Part shown: in pieces, positions 7,623-15,723 of the stretch
How positions within the stretch are numbered: the first letter of the stretch is position 1
How the letters are laid out: each line of letters starts with the position of its first letter
Source of the DNA: Spirochaetales bacterium
Lineage (GTDB): Bacteria > Spirochaetota > Spirochaetia > SZUA-6 > DRHE01
Assembly: GCA_030604195.1 (NCBI GenBank)
Contig: JAUVWI010000025.1
Location: 1 to 43,041 of the forward strand
Reading direction: 5' to 3'
Length of the DNA stretch: 43,041 nt
Notes under the pieces: model-generated
Told to the model about the DNA's origin: nothing
Database searches by the model: none
Seen by the model: the letters and a program-made list of their open reading frames with translations, nothing else
Position numbers and translations under genes: made by a program

Positions 7623-7807
7623 AGGTTGACCTCCGATTCAACCAGTTGTTTCTCAAGAAATTCCTGAATATGTTGCTGAGAAAATAAGCAGCGTGTGCCG
7701 ATCCGATAGCAAGATATGCGTTTCTGGTTGACAAGCTGGTAGACGTAGCTTGAAGAGATTCGTAGTTTTCCTGCTATTTCTTTAATGTCCAGGAGTGCGT
7801 CATCCAT
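7619..7807 (-). CDS. AlpA/Xis-like HTH protein
   Basis: The product is 62 residues, a single winged HTH of the excisionase (HTH_17) type: DIKEIAGKLRISSSYVYQLV, then RISCYRIGTRCLF and a C-terminal helix. These proteins bind DNA as excision factors or as activators of element genes, as AlpA does in P4-like satellites. The stop overlaps the primase start (ATGA), so it is translated with the replication gene. It is the second of two tandem HTH_17 genes. Confidence 0.8.
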   Translation of the reverse strand: MDDALLDIKEIAGKLRISSSYVYQLVNQKRISCYRIGTRCLFSQQHIQEFLEKQLVESEVNL

Positions 7808-7816
7808 ATCGCCCGC

Positions 7817-7990
7817 CTACTTGCCTTTGTTCCTAAGTAAATATTTTTCAATTTCTTCTCGGGAGTACCTGATAGACTTCCCGATCCTAAAACAGGGCAG
7901 CTCGCCCGCCTCAGTTTGTGAGTAGACCGTGTTCGGATGTAAACGGAGAAGCCTTGCGACTTCAGAAACAGTCATAAGCTCTGCAACCAT
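7817..7990 (-). CDS. AlpA/Xis-like HTH protein (57 aa)
   Basis: ATG at 7990 follows a strong ribosome-binding site (AGGAGGGATAT). The product reads MVAELMTVSEVARLLRLHPN and then has ELPCFRIGKSIRY and REEIEKYLL, the complete HTH_17 excisionase fold. The gene lies 9 bp before the second HTH_17 gene. One of the pair probably acts as excisionase and the other as transcriptional activator; the sequence does not say which. An inverted repeat (8002-8021) lies directly before its ribosome-binding site. Confidence 0.8.
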   Translation of the reverse strand: MVAELMTVSEVARLLRLHPNTVYSQTEAGELPCFRIGKSIRYSREEIEKYLLRNKGK

Positions 7991-8001
7991 ATATCCCTCC
8001 T

Positions 8002-8021
8002 GATTGGCTTACACGCCAATC
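8002..8021 (-). promoter_or_regulatory. hairpin/operator before HTH gene
   Basis: GATTGGC and GCCAATC form a perfect 7-bp inverted repeat with a 6-base spacer. On the minus strand the repeat touches the AGGAGGG of the next gene. It may be an operator for an HTH protein or an mRNA hairpin that tunes translation. It lacks a T-tract, so termination is unlikely. Confidence 0.5.
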
Positions 8022-8046
8022 TTAAAGTTAAAAAAATAGCCTACTT

Positions 8047-8595
8047 TCATTCCTGCAAATACCTGGGTAGCATGGCGTCTTCACGCTTGAAAAAAGCCAG
8101 GGCTTCCGCAACCGCAAGGTCAAGTCGAATTAAGAGCGTAGAGATCCCGGTAGGGAACTCAAGCGTTTTCCACCCCGAGGTTCGTTGATGCAGCTTTACT
8201 ATCCAATGATCGTCCTGCCAACAGATTGAAATTACTGCGGGTCTGTCGTAATAGTGTTTTGTCAAGAATGTCTGGTTCATGGCTTCAACTTCTCGCTTGA
8301 CTTCGGCGGGTAGCTGAACGCGGATGTACTTCCTAAACAATTGGATGAAGTCGCTAGAAAGGGTTAACTCCATTGTCCTAGCCTTAGTCAGATCGAGAAT
8401 GTGTTTATGCACCAGCCCCAAAACGGCGTCTTCAAAACTATATAGCCGGGTCTTTCCGTGCCCACGCTCTCGATAGTCTTCCCCAAACACCCCTTTTTCG
8501 TTCCAACGCCGCAGCCTGGCCATTCCAATATTCAGGAACTTCATTAGCTGTGGAGGAGTTATAGCTTCCTCTCTATGTCCACTAGAAAGACTCAT
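8047..8595 (-). CDS. MerR-like transcriptional regulator
   Basis: The product is 182 residues. Residues 12-60 (ITPPQLMKFLNIGMARLRRW, then GHGKTRLYSFEDAV) form a MerR-type winged HTH. The remaining 120 residues hold helices and a beta-rich part with no known effector motif. The gene has its own strong promoter, with inverted ACAAT half-sites in the spacer, so it is probably self-regulated. It lies between the integrase and the HTH/primase genes, where satellites keep their lysogeny regulator. The -10 box ends six bases before ATG with no ribosome-binding site, which predicts a leaderless mRNA. Confidence 0.7.
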   Translation of the reverse strand: MSLSSGHREEAITPPQLMKFLNIGMARLRRWNEKGVFGEDYRERGHGKTRLYSFEDAVLGLVHKHILDLTKARTMELTLSSDFIQLFRKYIRVQLPAEVKREVEAMNQTFLTKHYYDRPAVISICWQDDHWIVKLHQRTSGWKTLEFPTGISTLLIRLDLAVAEALAFFKREDAMLPRYLQE

Positions 8596-8601
8596 AAGAC
8601 A

Positions 8602-8630
8602 ATCATAACAATTATTTTATTGTTTGTCAA
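8602..8630 (-). promoter_or_regulatory. promoter with inverted repeat in spacer
   Basis: On the minus strand TTGACA (8625-8630), a 17-bp spacer and TATGAT (8602-8607). The inverted repeat AACAAT-n6-ATTGTT (8607-8624) fills the spacer, and outer GACAAT/ATTGTC half-sites flank it. A protein binding there would sit on the promoter face, as MerR-family proteins do, but a 17-bp spacer is shorter than the 19-20 bp of classical MerR promoters. The start codon follows six bases after the -10. Confidence 0.75.
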
Positions 8631-8694
8631 CACATTGTCACAAAATCTTTCTCTCAGTTAATTTTATTACTTGTTGTTGAGGAATCTGCTGGGA

Positions 8695-9819
8695 CTATTC
8701 GAAAATACCGTCGATTATATCCGCCTGACCCTTTAAGTGCTCACTTCTGAAGTGGGTATAACCGTCCTGTGTTTTTTCGTTCGTCCAGCCCATGACAGCC
8801 CTGATCTTTTCAGCAGGGACACCTTGATCTCGGAGAATGGTATTGAGAGAGTGTCGGAAGCTATGAGCAACCAACTGTCGGGTTTTTACATCAATCTTGG
8901 CTTTCTTCATGGCCGCATGGAAGTGATCCTGCCACCATAAGCCGCTCTTTCTTGAACCGCTATCATTATGAAAAATAAAAGCATCCGGAAGGACGTGGGT
9001 GCTTTCGCTCCGGAGTTTTCTTAGTTTCTGGACTGTTATTTCAGGGATCGGGATTCCCTCGCGTGTTTTTCCCCATTTTGGTAGCCCTATTTCAGTATCA
9101 CTTTTCCAGGCTTGCAGTATGTTTATCTCATGTTTTTCAAAGTCTACATCTTTCCATCTGAGCGCCAACACTTCCCCTCGGCGTAAGCCGATTGTGGCAG
9201 CTATAAGAAAGCATGTATATGCTTGAAGATTATCCCAGGGTCCCAGGCCTGCTTTTGGGAATATCCTTCTAAGCTCATCAGCTGTAAATATGCCACGTTC
9301 CGCTGCCTCATGGTGTATGTTACCAATGCCAAGAGTGGGATCTCGATCGATCGCCTCTCTGTAGACTCCTTCTTTAATACAGGTCTTTAAAACACCGATT
9401 ATGCGGTTTGTCTGTCTGTCGCTCTGGTCGGTTAAAAGGCGCTGCCTGAAGTCAAGTACATCCCCCCGGCGGAGTTCGTGCAGGTTTTTATCTGCTATTG
9501 GATCCTTCAGGATGAACTTATCAATTAGAATCCTTTGATTTATCGTATGCCGCTTTGAGATCTGTTTTTTCTCGGCAAGAAGGCGGGCGATATGCGGGCA
9601 TTTATCCCAATGATAAAAAGGCTCTATATAATCTCTTAAGCTTATTGCAGCTGCAGCTACCGCAGCCCGGGTGGCTTCCTTCTTGGCTTCCTCTATGCGC
9701 TCAAGCGCAAACTCCATGGCTTTCCCTTTGGAAGTGCAGCCGGTGCTCCTCCAAGTTCCACTGCCCAGCCGGTAATAATATATTTTTTCCCGCTTCCAGA
9801 GTCCGTATGGTTTCGCCAT
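8695..9819 (-). CDS. int: tyrosine recombinase / integrase
   Basis: The product is 374 residues, a full-length phage-type integrase. An N-terminal arm-binding part (Y-Y-Y-R-L, W-R-S-T-G) is followed by a core-binding helical domain (about 60-165) and a catalytic domain with Arg in LRRGEVLALRW, HSFRH (319-323), GW and Tyr354 in GYTH. Start ATG follows TGGAGG. The gene lies with its 5' end toward the 3' end of tRNA-Gly, the usual layout for a tRNA-targeted integrase. It is clearly homologous to the broken integrase at 37241-38361; both end in HLKGQADI-DGIF. It should drive integration and, with an Xis, excision of the left element. Confidence 0.92.
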   Translation of the reverse strand: MAKPYGLWKREKIYYYRLGSGTWRSTGCTSKGKAMEFALERIEEAKKEATRAAVAAAAISLRDYIEPFYHWDKCPHIARLLAEKKQISKRHTINQRILIDKFILKDPIADKNLHELRRGDVLDFRQRLLTDQSDRQTNRIIGVLKTCIKEGVYREAIDRDPTLGIGNIHHEAAERGIFTADELRRIFPKAGLGPWDNLQAYTCFLIAATIGLRRGEVLALRWKDVDFEKHEINILQAWKSDTEIGLPKWGKTREGIPIPEITVQKLRKLRSESTHVLPDAFIFHNDSGSRKSGLWWQDHFHAAMKKAKIDVKTRQLVAHSFRHSLNTILRDQGVPAEKIRAVMGWTNEKTQDGYTHFRSEHLKGQADIIDGIFE

Positions 9820-9843
9820 GATCGCCTCCAGTTTTATAAGTCT

Positions 9844-9872
9844 ATCATATTTTTATCGACATGTCGATAAAA
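9844..9872 (-). promoter_or_regulatory. 22-bp palindrome and -10 box before int
   Basis: A perfect 22-bp palindrome (9851-9872, centre CGACATGTCG) overlaps where the -35 box should be; TATGAT (9844-9849) is the likely -10. The site could be an operator repressing integrase, or part of the attachment region, since it lies between the int gene and the tRNA terminator. It occurs once in the window. Confidence 0.55.
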
Positions 9873-9873
9873 T

Positions 9874-9898
9874 AAAAAAGCCGCCCAAACAGGACGGC
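9874..9898 (-). terminator. Rho-independent terminator of tRNA-Gly
   Basis: On the minus strand GCCGTCC pairs with GGGCGGC over a TGTTT loop, followed by six T. It lies 37 bp after the tRNA and before int, so it separates the tRNA transcript from the integrase. Confidence 0.8.
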
Positions 9899-9934
9899 TC
9901 GGCTTAATTACTGTCTATTAAAGCAATTAAAAAG

Positions 9935-10006
<72 letters not shown>

Positions 10007-10016
10007 TGGAAGTTGA

Positions 10017-10046
10017 AATATAGCAAATGGTGCGGGAAATGGTCAA
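10017..10046 (-). promoter_or_regulatory. tRNA-Gly promoter
   Basis: TTGACC (10041-10046), 18-bp spacer, TATATT (10017-10022) on the minus strand, ten bases before the mature 5' end. Confidence 0.75.
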
Positions 10047-10107
10047 GTAGTTGATAAATAGAGGTTTATCGGTTAATATTACCTTATTATGATTTAGGAA
10101 GGTAACT

Positions 10108-10341
10108 ATGGGGTTAAGGGGTGAGGTGTTTTCGTCAAGAGCGATTACCGAGCGGCGCACATATTTCTTCAATGTTAAAGAGAATCGCCATGGCGATCTT
10201 TTCTTAAACATTGTTGAAAGCAAGAAGAGCAGTGAAACCGATTTCGAGCGCCATTCGCTGATTGTTTTTAATGAAGACTTGGATAATTTTCTTCAAGGGC
10301 TGAATAAAGCAACAGCTTTTATTAAGGAAAAGAGGGTTTAA
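10108..10341 (+). CDS. PUR-domain DNA/RNA-binding protein
   Basis: The product is 77 residues, a single PUR repeat ([27 protein letters not shown], then a helix with F-L-Q-G-L-N-K-A). This family (DUF3276, related to eukaryotic Pur-alpha) is known from spirochaetes and Bacteroidetes. The Borrelia member binds DNA and RNA and regulates genes, so a nucleic-acid-binding regulator is the likely role here. Start ATG follows AGGAAGG. The last 20 bp overlap the 3' end of rnhB on the other strand. Confidence 0.8.
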   Translation: MGLRGEVFSSRAITERRTYFFNVKENRHGDLFLNIVESKKSSETDFERHSLIVFNEDLDNFLQGLNKATAFIKEKRV

Positions 10342-10873
10342 AGCTTTGCCGTTGAATGGCTGAGTTTCCAAGAGTGCGGATTAGCCTTTTATGCATGGCA
10401 GTGGGGTAGCCTTTGTGTTCTTCAAAACGGTAAGCAGGCTCTATCCTGGAGTATCTCTCCATCCATAAATCCCTCTGTACTTTAGCAATAATAGAGGCGG
10501 CCATAATTTCCGGCACCAGGGTATCACCCTTTACTACAGCGCGGCAGGTTGAGGCGATGGCCGGAGTAAAGCGTCCGTCAACCAGAACCAGGTCAGGTTT
10601 AAAGTTCAGAGAACGAAAGGCTCTTTGCATGGCAAGAAGTGAAGCGTAATGAATATTGAGGCGGTCGATCTCTTCAGGCCAGGCCCAGCCGGTTGCCCAG
10701 GTTCTGGCTTTTTGTAAAATAAGGCAGTATAAGTATTGACGCCGCTTTGGGGAAAGTTTTTTGGAGTCACGGAGCAAGGTTACCGGAAAATCAGCAGGAA
10801 GGATAACTGCTGCTGCGGTTACCGGACCTGCCAGGGGACCCCGGCCTGCCTCATCAATGCCGCCAATTATCAT
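10322..10873 (-). CDS. rnhB: ribonuclease HII
   Basis: The product is 183 residues. Motifs of RNase HII are present: [15 protein letters not shown] (first acidic pair, residues 4-18), [15 protein letters not shown] and VKGD...[13 protein letters not shown], then HKGYPT. It removes ribonucleotides and RNA primers from DNA. It faces the PUR gene convergently. Its promoter ends five bases before ATG, with no ribosome-binding site, predicting a leaderless mRNA. Confidence 0.93.
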   Translation of the reverse strand: MIIGGIDEAGRGPLAGPVTAAAVILPADFPVTLLRDSKKLSPKRRQYLYCLILQKARTWATGWAWPEEIDRLNIHYASLLAMQRAFRSLNFKPDLVLVDGRFTPAIASTCRAVVKGDTLVPEIMAASIIAKVQRDLWMERYSRIEPAYRFEEHKGYPTAMHKRLIRTLGNSAIQRQSFKPSFP

Positions 10874-10878
10874 AATTC

Positions 10879-10907
10879 ATTATAGTATGAGTTTACTTGC
10901 TGAACAA
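10879..10907 (-). promoter_or_regulatory. rnhB promoter, leaderless layout
   Basis: TTGTTC (10902-10907), 17-bp spacer, TATAAT (10879-10884), then five bases (10874-10878) to ATG. Transcription should start at or next to the start codon. Confidence 0.7.
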
Positions 10908-10936
10908 TACAAGTCCCTTAAGCTGCTTTGATTATC

Positions 10937-10966
10937 TTGACCGTTGATCAAAGGGAGTGTTAAAAT
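10937..10966 (+). promoter_or_regulatory. smc promoter
   Basis: TTGACC (10937-10942), 18-bp spacer, TAAAAT (10961-10966). It leaves a leader of about 28 nt with GGGAGG before the GTG of smc. Confidence 0.65.
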
Positions 10967-11000
10967 CGTGAAGTACATTATAGTCAGACTGGGAGGATAA

Positions 11001-13811
11001 GTGCACTTAAAGAGTATCGATATACTGGGCTTTAAGTCCTTTGCCGATAAAACTCAATTTGAATTCTCTGACGGGATTACAGCCCTTCTGGGACCCAACG
11101 GCTGCGGTAAGAGCAATGTGGTGGATGCGGTAAAATGGGTATTGGGAGAGCAATCTACCAAAAATCTGCGTGCAGATAAAATGGAAGATGTAATTTTCAG
11201 TGGAACTGAAAGTAGAAAAGCCCTGAATGTAGCCGAAGTAACCCTTACTCTTGCAAATCACGATCAGAATTTGCCCCTGGAGCTGGGTTCTCTGCCGGAG
11301 ATATCGGTAAAACGCCGTCTCTTCCGTTCCGGGGATAGTGAATACTATATTAACAACGCCCAGGTAAGGTTGAGAGAGCTGCGTGAACTCTTCTACGACA
11401 CCGGCATCGGGAAAACCGCTTATTCGATCATGGAGCAGGGTAAAATTGATCAAGTACTTTCCACCAGGCCGGAGGAGCGCCGCTATATCTTTGAAGAAGC
11501 TGCAGGCATTACGAAATTCCGCGCTAAAGGTGTCGAGGCTGAGCGAAAACTGGATAAAACCGAAGACAATATGCGGCAGGTTAGGAGCATCTTAAGCGAG
11601 GTGAAGAGGAGTCACGACACCCTGAAACGCCAGTCGGAAAAAACAGAAGAGTTTCGCAATCTAAAGGAAAATATTTTTCAGTTGGAGCTGGCAATTCAGC
11701 TACTCAGATTGAAGAGCTTCATGGAGCAAAAGAGTGAATTGGAGAATAAATTAACCGGGCTGAATGGCAGGAGAGAAAACCTTAAATCTCAGATTGACAA
11801 TATAAATAATTCATTGGAGGAAAATATTGACCGGGTAAACTCCATGGAGTCCCGATTGATCGAGAATCAAAAAAATCTCTATAAAATAGAACTGGGGAAG
11901 AGCAATAAAGAGAGCCAGATCAGAATGCTCGAGGAAAGAAGCGACGATCTTAAGAGAAAGATCTCCCAGGAAGAAGAAAGGGAGCGTGCTGTCGCCGGGA
12001 AGATGAAAAGTATTCAGGCTGAACTGACTAAAAAAAAGTCATCAATTCTGGAGCTGAAGGGTCGGATCGAGGAAATTGAGAAAAACATCACCGGTTTTGA
12101 CCGTGATATAGAGCAATATGGGGCCCGCATCAATAACAATGAAAGTACTATATTGGATTTAGCTTCCGAGGCAGCTCATTTAGAGGAAATGGTGGATAAG
12201 CTGCGCGCAGAGCTAAGGGAGATTATCGAAAATATTGTTACCCAGCTCGACCAGGAGCTGAAAGAAATCGGTTATTCGGTACAGGCAAGAAAGGAAGAGG
12301 AAGAAAAAATACGGTTTCTGATCAATTCAATCAAAATCCAGATAGCCGGCAAAAAGAAACTGCTGGAAGACTCCGGCCTGCTCACTGAAGAGAGCAGGAA
12401 GAAAAAAGATATCATGGTCAGTACCATTGTTTTTATGGGTGATGCACTGGAATTGTTTAATGAATTAGCCGCTCTTTTTCATGATTATCAGCAGCACACC
12501 CCATCTTTTTTAGAGGACTTTTTAGCTCCGGAGGGAATTATAACGCAAAAGAGGAAAGTCGATCAGAAGATTTCTGATCAGCAAAGAATCATCATAAATA
12601 AGCGTCGGCAAAGTGAGGATTTGCGAGAAGAGAATAGATCCCTATCTGTTAAAATTGAAGAATACCGCCGCACCCTGGAAGAATTGCGGGTTGGCCGGGC
12701 GCAGATGGTAGCTCAAAAAGTTTCCCGCGAGAGCGAGATAGAGCGTCTTCTAAAGGAATATCGGGAGCAGGAAGAGCTGTTGAAAGCCAACAATCGTGAG
12801 ATGGCTCATTCCAGGGCACGGATGACGGAGATCACCGATGTAATAAAATCTCTTTCCGGCGAAATAATAAAGCTGGAAGAGAAGGATAAACAACTGAAAA
12901 AGGATCTTGGAATACTGGAAAAAGAAATTGTACGGAGGAATGAAAAACTTCGTAACAAGGACAAGGATCTTAAGCTCAAGGTGGGAGAACTGGGAAAACT
13001 GCAGTCAGGCTTGGAAAACGCCCAGGTAAGGTTGGCTGAAACTAACGCAGAGATCAGGAACCTTTATGAGAACTTTAATGATCAGCATTCCCGTGATTTG
13101 AGTGAGTTTGAGTCTAAAATGTTCCAGATAAACCAGAACCTGAAAACTTTAAGATCAGACCTGGCAAACAGCAGGGAAGAGCTTCGAAAATTGGGACAGG
13201 TTAACCTGATGGCGCCTGAGGAGTTCGCTGAAGTACACGAGCGCTATCAGTTTCTAAGCAGCCAGATAGATGATTTGAACCGGGCCAAGGAAGATCTAAA
13301 GAGGGTAACTGAAGAAATTAGATCTGAATCCTCGGAACGTTTCCTGGAAACCTACAAGATGATCAGGAATAATTTCCATATTATGTTCCGTCGTTTATTC
13401 GGAGGCGGCAGAGCCGAGCTCAGGCTGACTGCGCCGGATAAAGTGCTGGAATCGGGTGTGGATATTTTCGCTCAACCGCCTGGTAAAAGGCTGGAGAATA
13501 TCTCCCTGCTTTCCGGTGGAGAACGGTCGCTGACCGCGGTAGCCCTGCTCTTTGCCACCTATATGGTCAAACCATCGCCCTTTTGTATTCTTGATGAGAT
13601 AGATGCGGCTCTGGATGACCAGAATATTGCCCGCTTTGTGGATCTGCTTAGAGAATTTGCCCATTCTTCACAGTTTATTGTGGTTACTCATAATAAGAAA
13701 ACCGTGGCCAGCGCCGGTACCCTGCTGGGCATAACCATGGAGGAGTCAGGGGTTTCCACGCTGATTGCCATTCGCCTGGAAAAGGGCGGTGATGAAAGAT
13801 CATATGGTTAA
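11001..13811 (+). CDS. smc: chromosome segregation ATPase SMC (short, hinge not evident)
   Basis: The product is 936 residues, about 250 shorter than usual bacterial SMC. Walker A GPNGCGKSN is at 31-39, the Q-loop region follows, signature SGGERSLTAVALLF starts near 838 and Walker B FCILDEIDAALDD near 860; His of the H-loop is in VVTHNKKT. Between them lie long coiled coils. The middle (about 400-520) contains a non-coiled insert (FMGDALELFNELAALFHDYQ) but no Gly-rich hinge motif of the GGxxG type. It would form the condensin ATPase. GTG start after GGGAGG. The 3' end overlaps the next gene by 20 bp. Confidence 0.88.
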   Translation: MHLKSIDILGFKSFADKTQFEFSDGITALLGPNGCGKSNVVDAVKWVLGEQSTKNLRADKMEDVIFSGTESRKALNVAEVTLTLANHDQNLPLELGSLPEISVKRRLFRSGDSEYYINNAQVRLRELRELFYDTGIGKTAYSIMEQGKIDQVLSTRPEERRYIFEEAAGITKFRAKGVEAERKLDKTEDNMRQVRSILSEVKRSHDTLKRQSEKTEEFRNLKENIFQLELAIQLLRLKSFMEQKSELENKLTGLNGRRENLKSQIDNINNSLEENIDRVNSMESRLIENQKNLYKIELGKSNKESQIRMLEERSDDLKRKISQEEERERAVAGKMKSIQAELTKKKSSILELKGRIEEIEKNITGFDRDIEQYGARINNNESTILDLASEAAHLEEMVDKLRAELREIIENIVTQLDQELKEIGYSVQARKEEEEKIRFLINSIKIQIAGKKKLLEDSGLLTEESRKKKDIMVSTIVFMGDALELFNELAALFHDYQQHTPSFLEDFLAPEGIITQKRKVDQKISDQQRIIINKRRQSEDLREENRSLSVKIEEYRRTLEELRVGRAQMVAQKVSRESEIERLLKEYREQEELLKANNREMAHSRARMTEITDVIKSLSGEIIKLEEKDKQLKKDLGILEKEIVRRNEKLRNKDKDLKLKVGELGKLQSGLENAQVRLAETNAEIRNLYENFNDQHSRDLSEFESKMFQINQNLKTLRSDLANSREELRKLGQVNLMAPEEFAEVHERYQFLSSQIDDLNRAKEDLKRVTEEIRSESSERFLETYKMIRNNFHIMFRRLFGGGRAELRLTAPDKVLESGVDIFAQPPGKRLENISLLSGGERSLTAVALLFATYMVKPSPFCILDEIDAALDDQNIARFVDLLREFAHSSQFIVVTHNKKTVASAGTLLGITMEESGVSTLIAIRLEKGGDERSYG

Positions 13812-14175
13812 GCTCGACAATAAAAAGGGGTTGATTCTTATTTTTTCCGGGATTTTTATTCTTTCCGCTCTGGTGACCCTGCTTTTTCTGGTTTTTAGAA
13901 ATCCTGTCGGAGATCAGGAAATCGAGCAGTACCAGGCGCCGCAAAGCGAACTGGAAATGTTCACTGCAAAGGAGCTTTCCTTTGGAGATTTTATTACTGA
14001 TATAGAATTGCAGGATTCAAGGCGGGAGGATTACTATCTCTTTCGAAAGCGATTTGAGTCCTGGAGTGAGGAGCAGGTAGATAAATTTTGGCTTCCTTTA
14101 CACGATATTACTGTAGATATCCTGGTGAAGAAAAATGATGAACTGGTTGAGGAACTTTTTAAGGATATTCCCTAG
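13792..14175 (+). CDS. single-pass membrane protein, unknown
   Basis: I start at ATG 13792, inside the end of smc, giving 127 residues. A lysine-rich N-terminus is followed by one hydrophobic segment (about 13-35, GLILIFSGIFILSALVTLLF) and a charged soluble domain rich in Glu/Asp that should face the periplasm. No family recognised. It overlaps smc and the following lipoprotein gene, so it is part of one operon with them; an envelope role is an inference. Confidence 0.65.
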   Translation: MKDHMVKLDNKKGLILIFSGIFILSALVTLLFLVFRNPVGDQEIEQYQAPQSELEMFTAKELSFGDFITDIELQDSRREDYYLFRKRFESWSEEQVDKFWLPLHDITVDILVKKNDELVEELFKDIP

Positions 14176-15679
14176 CCTGTTTTTAGTGGTGCTTGCAGCT
14201 CTTCTATTCTCAGGCTGTCATACCTTTGATGGGGGCGAAGCCCTCGAAGGCGAAGTCCCAGCAGGGGGCGAAGCCGAAGGCCGAAGGCCGAAGGCCGAAG
14301 GTGCCCGCACAGGGCGCCCCGCAGGGGGAGAGGGCGGGGGCTATGAGCGCCCTGTGAAGGCGGAGTCCCAGCAGGGGGGGAGGGGGGATCCCCCGCCAAC
14401 AGCGCCCTCTGCTGAACCTGTACCCATTCCTGAACCTGTTGAAGTGATCAAAATGGTGAGCAAGCAGGCGATTCAGCCCCCAGCGGAGTCCCCGCAGGGG
14501 GGGCCTGAAAGCGCTGATTTTATTCTTCCGGCAGTACCTGAACAAATTGATCCGCCTTCCCCGCATTCTGTCAAGCTTTCCATGATGCTGCTTAAAGGGA
14601 AGGAGAAAGAGCTGGAGATGATTGATCCTGAAGAGGTTGAGTTGCCGGCCGCTCCGAGTGTGCTTGAAAGGGGCGTCAAAGAAGGGCCGGCGGCTATTCT
14701 TAAGGTGTCAGAAACAGGCCAAAACGTTGAAAAACCGCTGGACAAGGTCAGGGACAAGATCAGGGAAGTGAGTGAGGCCAGGGAGATGTGGGCCCGGCGG
14801 GGAGACCAGGTGGAGATCAGTTTCGGGAATAGAGGCTGGGTATTCCTCGGTCTGCGGGGCTCCAGAGAGCTGAAGGGACTCATCTTTATGGGTTCAAAAG
14901 ATCTGGGCGGGAAAGTGATATTCCATTTCCGGTGTGAAGATTATGGGGTGTATCTGCTGGAATTTCAACTTCAGGATAACAGGACAGCCACGGTAAAGAA
15001 TGAAAGCGTACGCCTGTCAGTGGTCAATTTAGAGGAGTTTGATTCCCGCCTGGCTTCTGCGGCTATAGAAATGTCGGATAAAGGAGAGGGGGAGCGCTTT
15101 CTATTGGCAGAAAAACTCTACGGACTCGGGCAATATGAAGCGGCTCTAAGAGAGTACATCAGTGGTTATCGGGAGGGCGTACCCCTGGTTAATGATCGTA
15201 TAGCCTCTATTTACCTGCAGAGCGGTGAGCATCAGGCCGCGGCCAAATTCTATGAAAAGAACCGCTCATCAGAAGGGGAATTGGGTGAGAAAGCGGTTAT
15301 CGGCCTGGTAAAATCTTATCTGGCTTTAGAGGACTCCATTAAGCTTCTTGGACTGCTTGATAAATTCCTGGGGCTTGAATATCTCTCCATTGAAGAGGAC
15401 CTTATGCACCTCATACATTATGAAATTGAGCATGGAGAACCTGCTCTGACCTATGAGCTGCTTACAGAATATGTTTCCGGATTTCCCGGAGGCGTTTTCC
15501 TGGACGAGGTATACTTTCTTTTTGGACAACTCTTTGAAGGGGAGTCGCCATACCGGGATTTAGAGAGATCGAGAGAATATTACCTACGTGTTTATGAAGA
15601 ATTCCCCATAAGCGATTTCAGCGAAGAGGCCGGGGAGAGGGTAAAATACCTGGAGCGCTACTTTTTCTACATCCGCTAG
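14135..15679 (+). CDS. TPR-like lipoprotein with low-complexity insert
   Basis: The product is 514 residues. A signal peptide ends in the lipobox LLFSGC, so the mature protein should be lipid-anchored. Residues about 29-120 are a low-complexity Gly/Glu/Ala/Arg/Pro linker built from GC-rich repeats unlike the flanking codons. The middle (about 190-290) looks beta-rich (VEISFGNRGWVFLGL). The C-terminal 200 residues are helical TPR-like repeats (EKLYGLGQYEAALREY, then Y-L-Q-S-G-E-H-Q-A-A-A-K-F-Y). It may be an envelope or periplasmic assembly protein; spirochaetes have many such proteins. ATG ATG start overlaps the upstream gene by 41 bp. Confidence 0.75.
   Translation: MMNWLRNFLRIFPSLFLVVLAALLFSGCHTFDGGEALEGEVPAGGEAEGRRPKAEGARTGRPAGGEGGGYERPVKAESQQGGRGDPPPTAPSAEPVPIPEPVEVIKMVSKQAIQPPAESPQGGPESADFILPAVPEQIDPPSPHSVKLSMMLLKGKEKELEMIDPEEVELPAAPSVLERGVKEGPAAILKVSETGQNVEKPLDKVRDKIREVSEAREMWARRGDQVEISFGNRGWVFLGLRGSRELKGLIFMGSKDLGGKVIFHFRCEDYGVYLLEFQLQDNRTATVKNESVRLSVVNLEEFDSRLASAAIEMSDKGEGERFLLAEKLYGLGQYEAALREYISGYREGVPLVNDRIASIYLQSGEHQAAAKFYEKNRSSEGELGEKAVIGLVKSYLALEDSIKLLGLLDKFLGLEYLSIEEDLMHLIHYEIEHGEPALTYELLTEYVSGFPGGVFLDEVYFLFGQLFEGESPYRDLERSREYYLRVYEEFPISDFSEEAGERVKYLERYFFYIR
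14249..14505 (+). repeat. GC-rich repeat cluster inside lipoprotein gene
   Basis: The module GGCGGAGTCCCAGCAGGGG occurs in near-identical form at about 14249-14267, 14359-14377 and 14482-14500. A perfect tandem of four 7-bp GCCGAAG units lies at 14273-14300, and G7 runs at about 14374-14380 and 14497-14503. The composition differs sharply from the flanks, suggesting an inserted or expanded repeat. Confidence 0.75.
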
Positions 15680-15680
15680 A

Positions 15681-15709
15681 TTGACAATCACCATTATTAT
15701 CGGTATATA
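15681..15709 (+). promoter_or_regulatory. ffh promoter, near-leaderless layout
   Basis: TTGACA (15681-15686), 17-bp spacer, TATATA (15704-15709); a second reading TATATT has a 19-bp spacer. Only 12 to 14 bases lie between the -10 and ATG, and no ribosome-binding site is seen. Confidence 0.7.
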
Positions 15710-15723
15710 TTCAAACTGCTATC

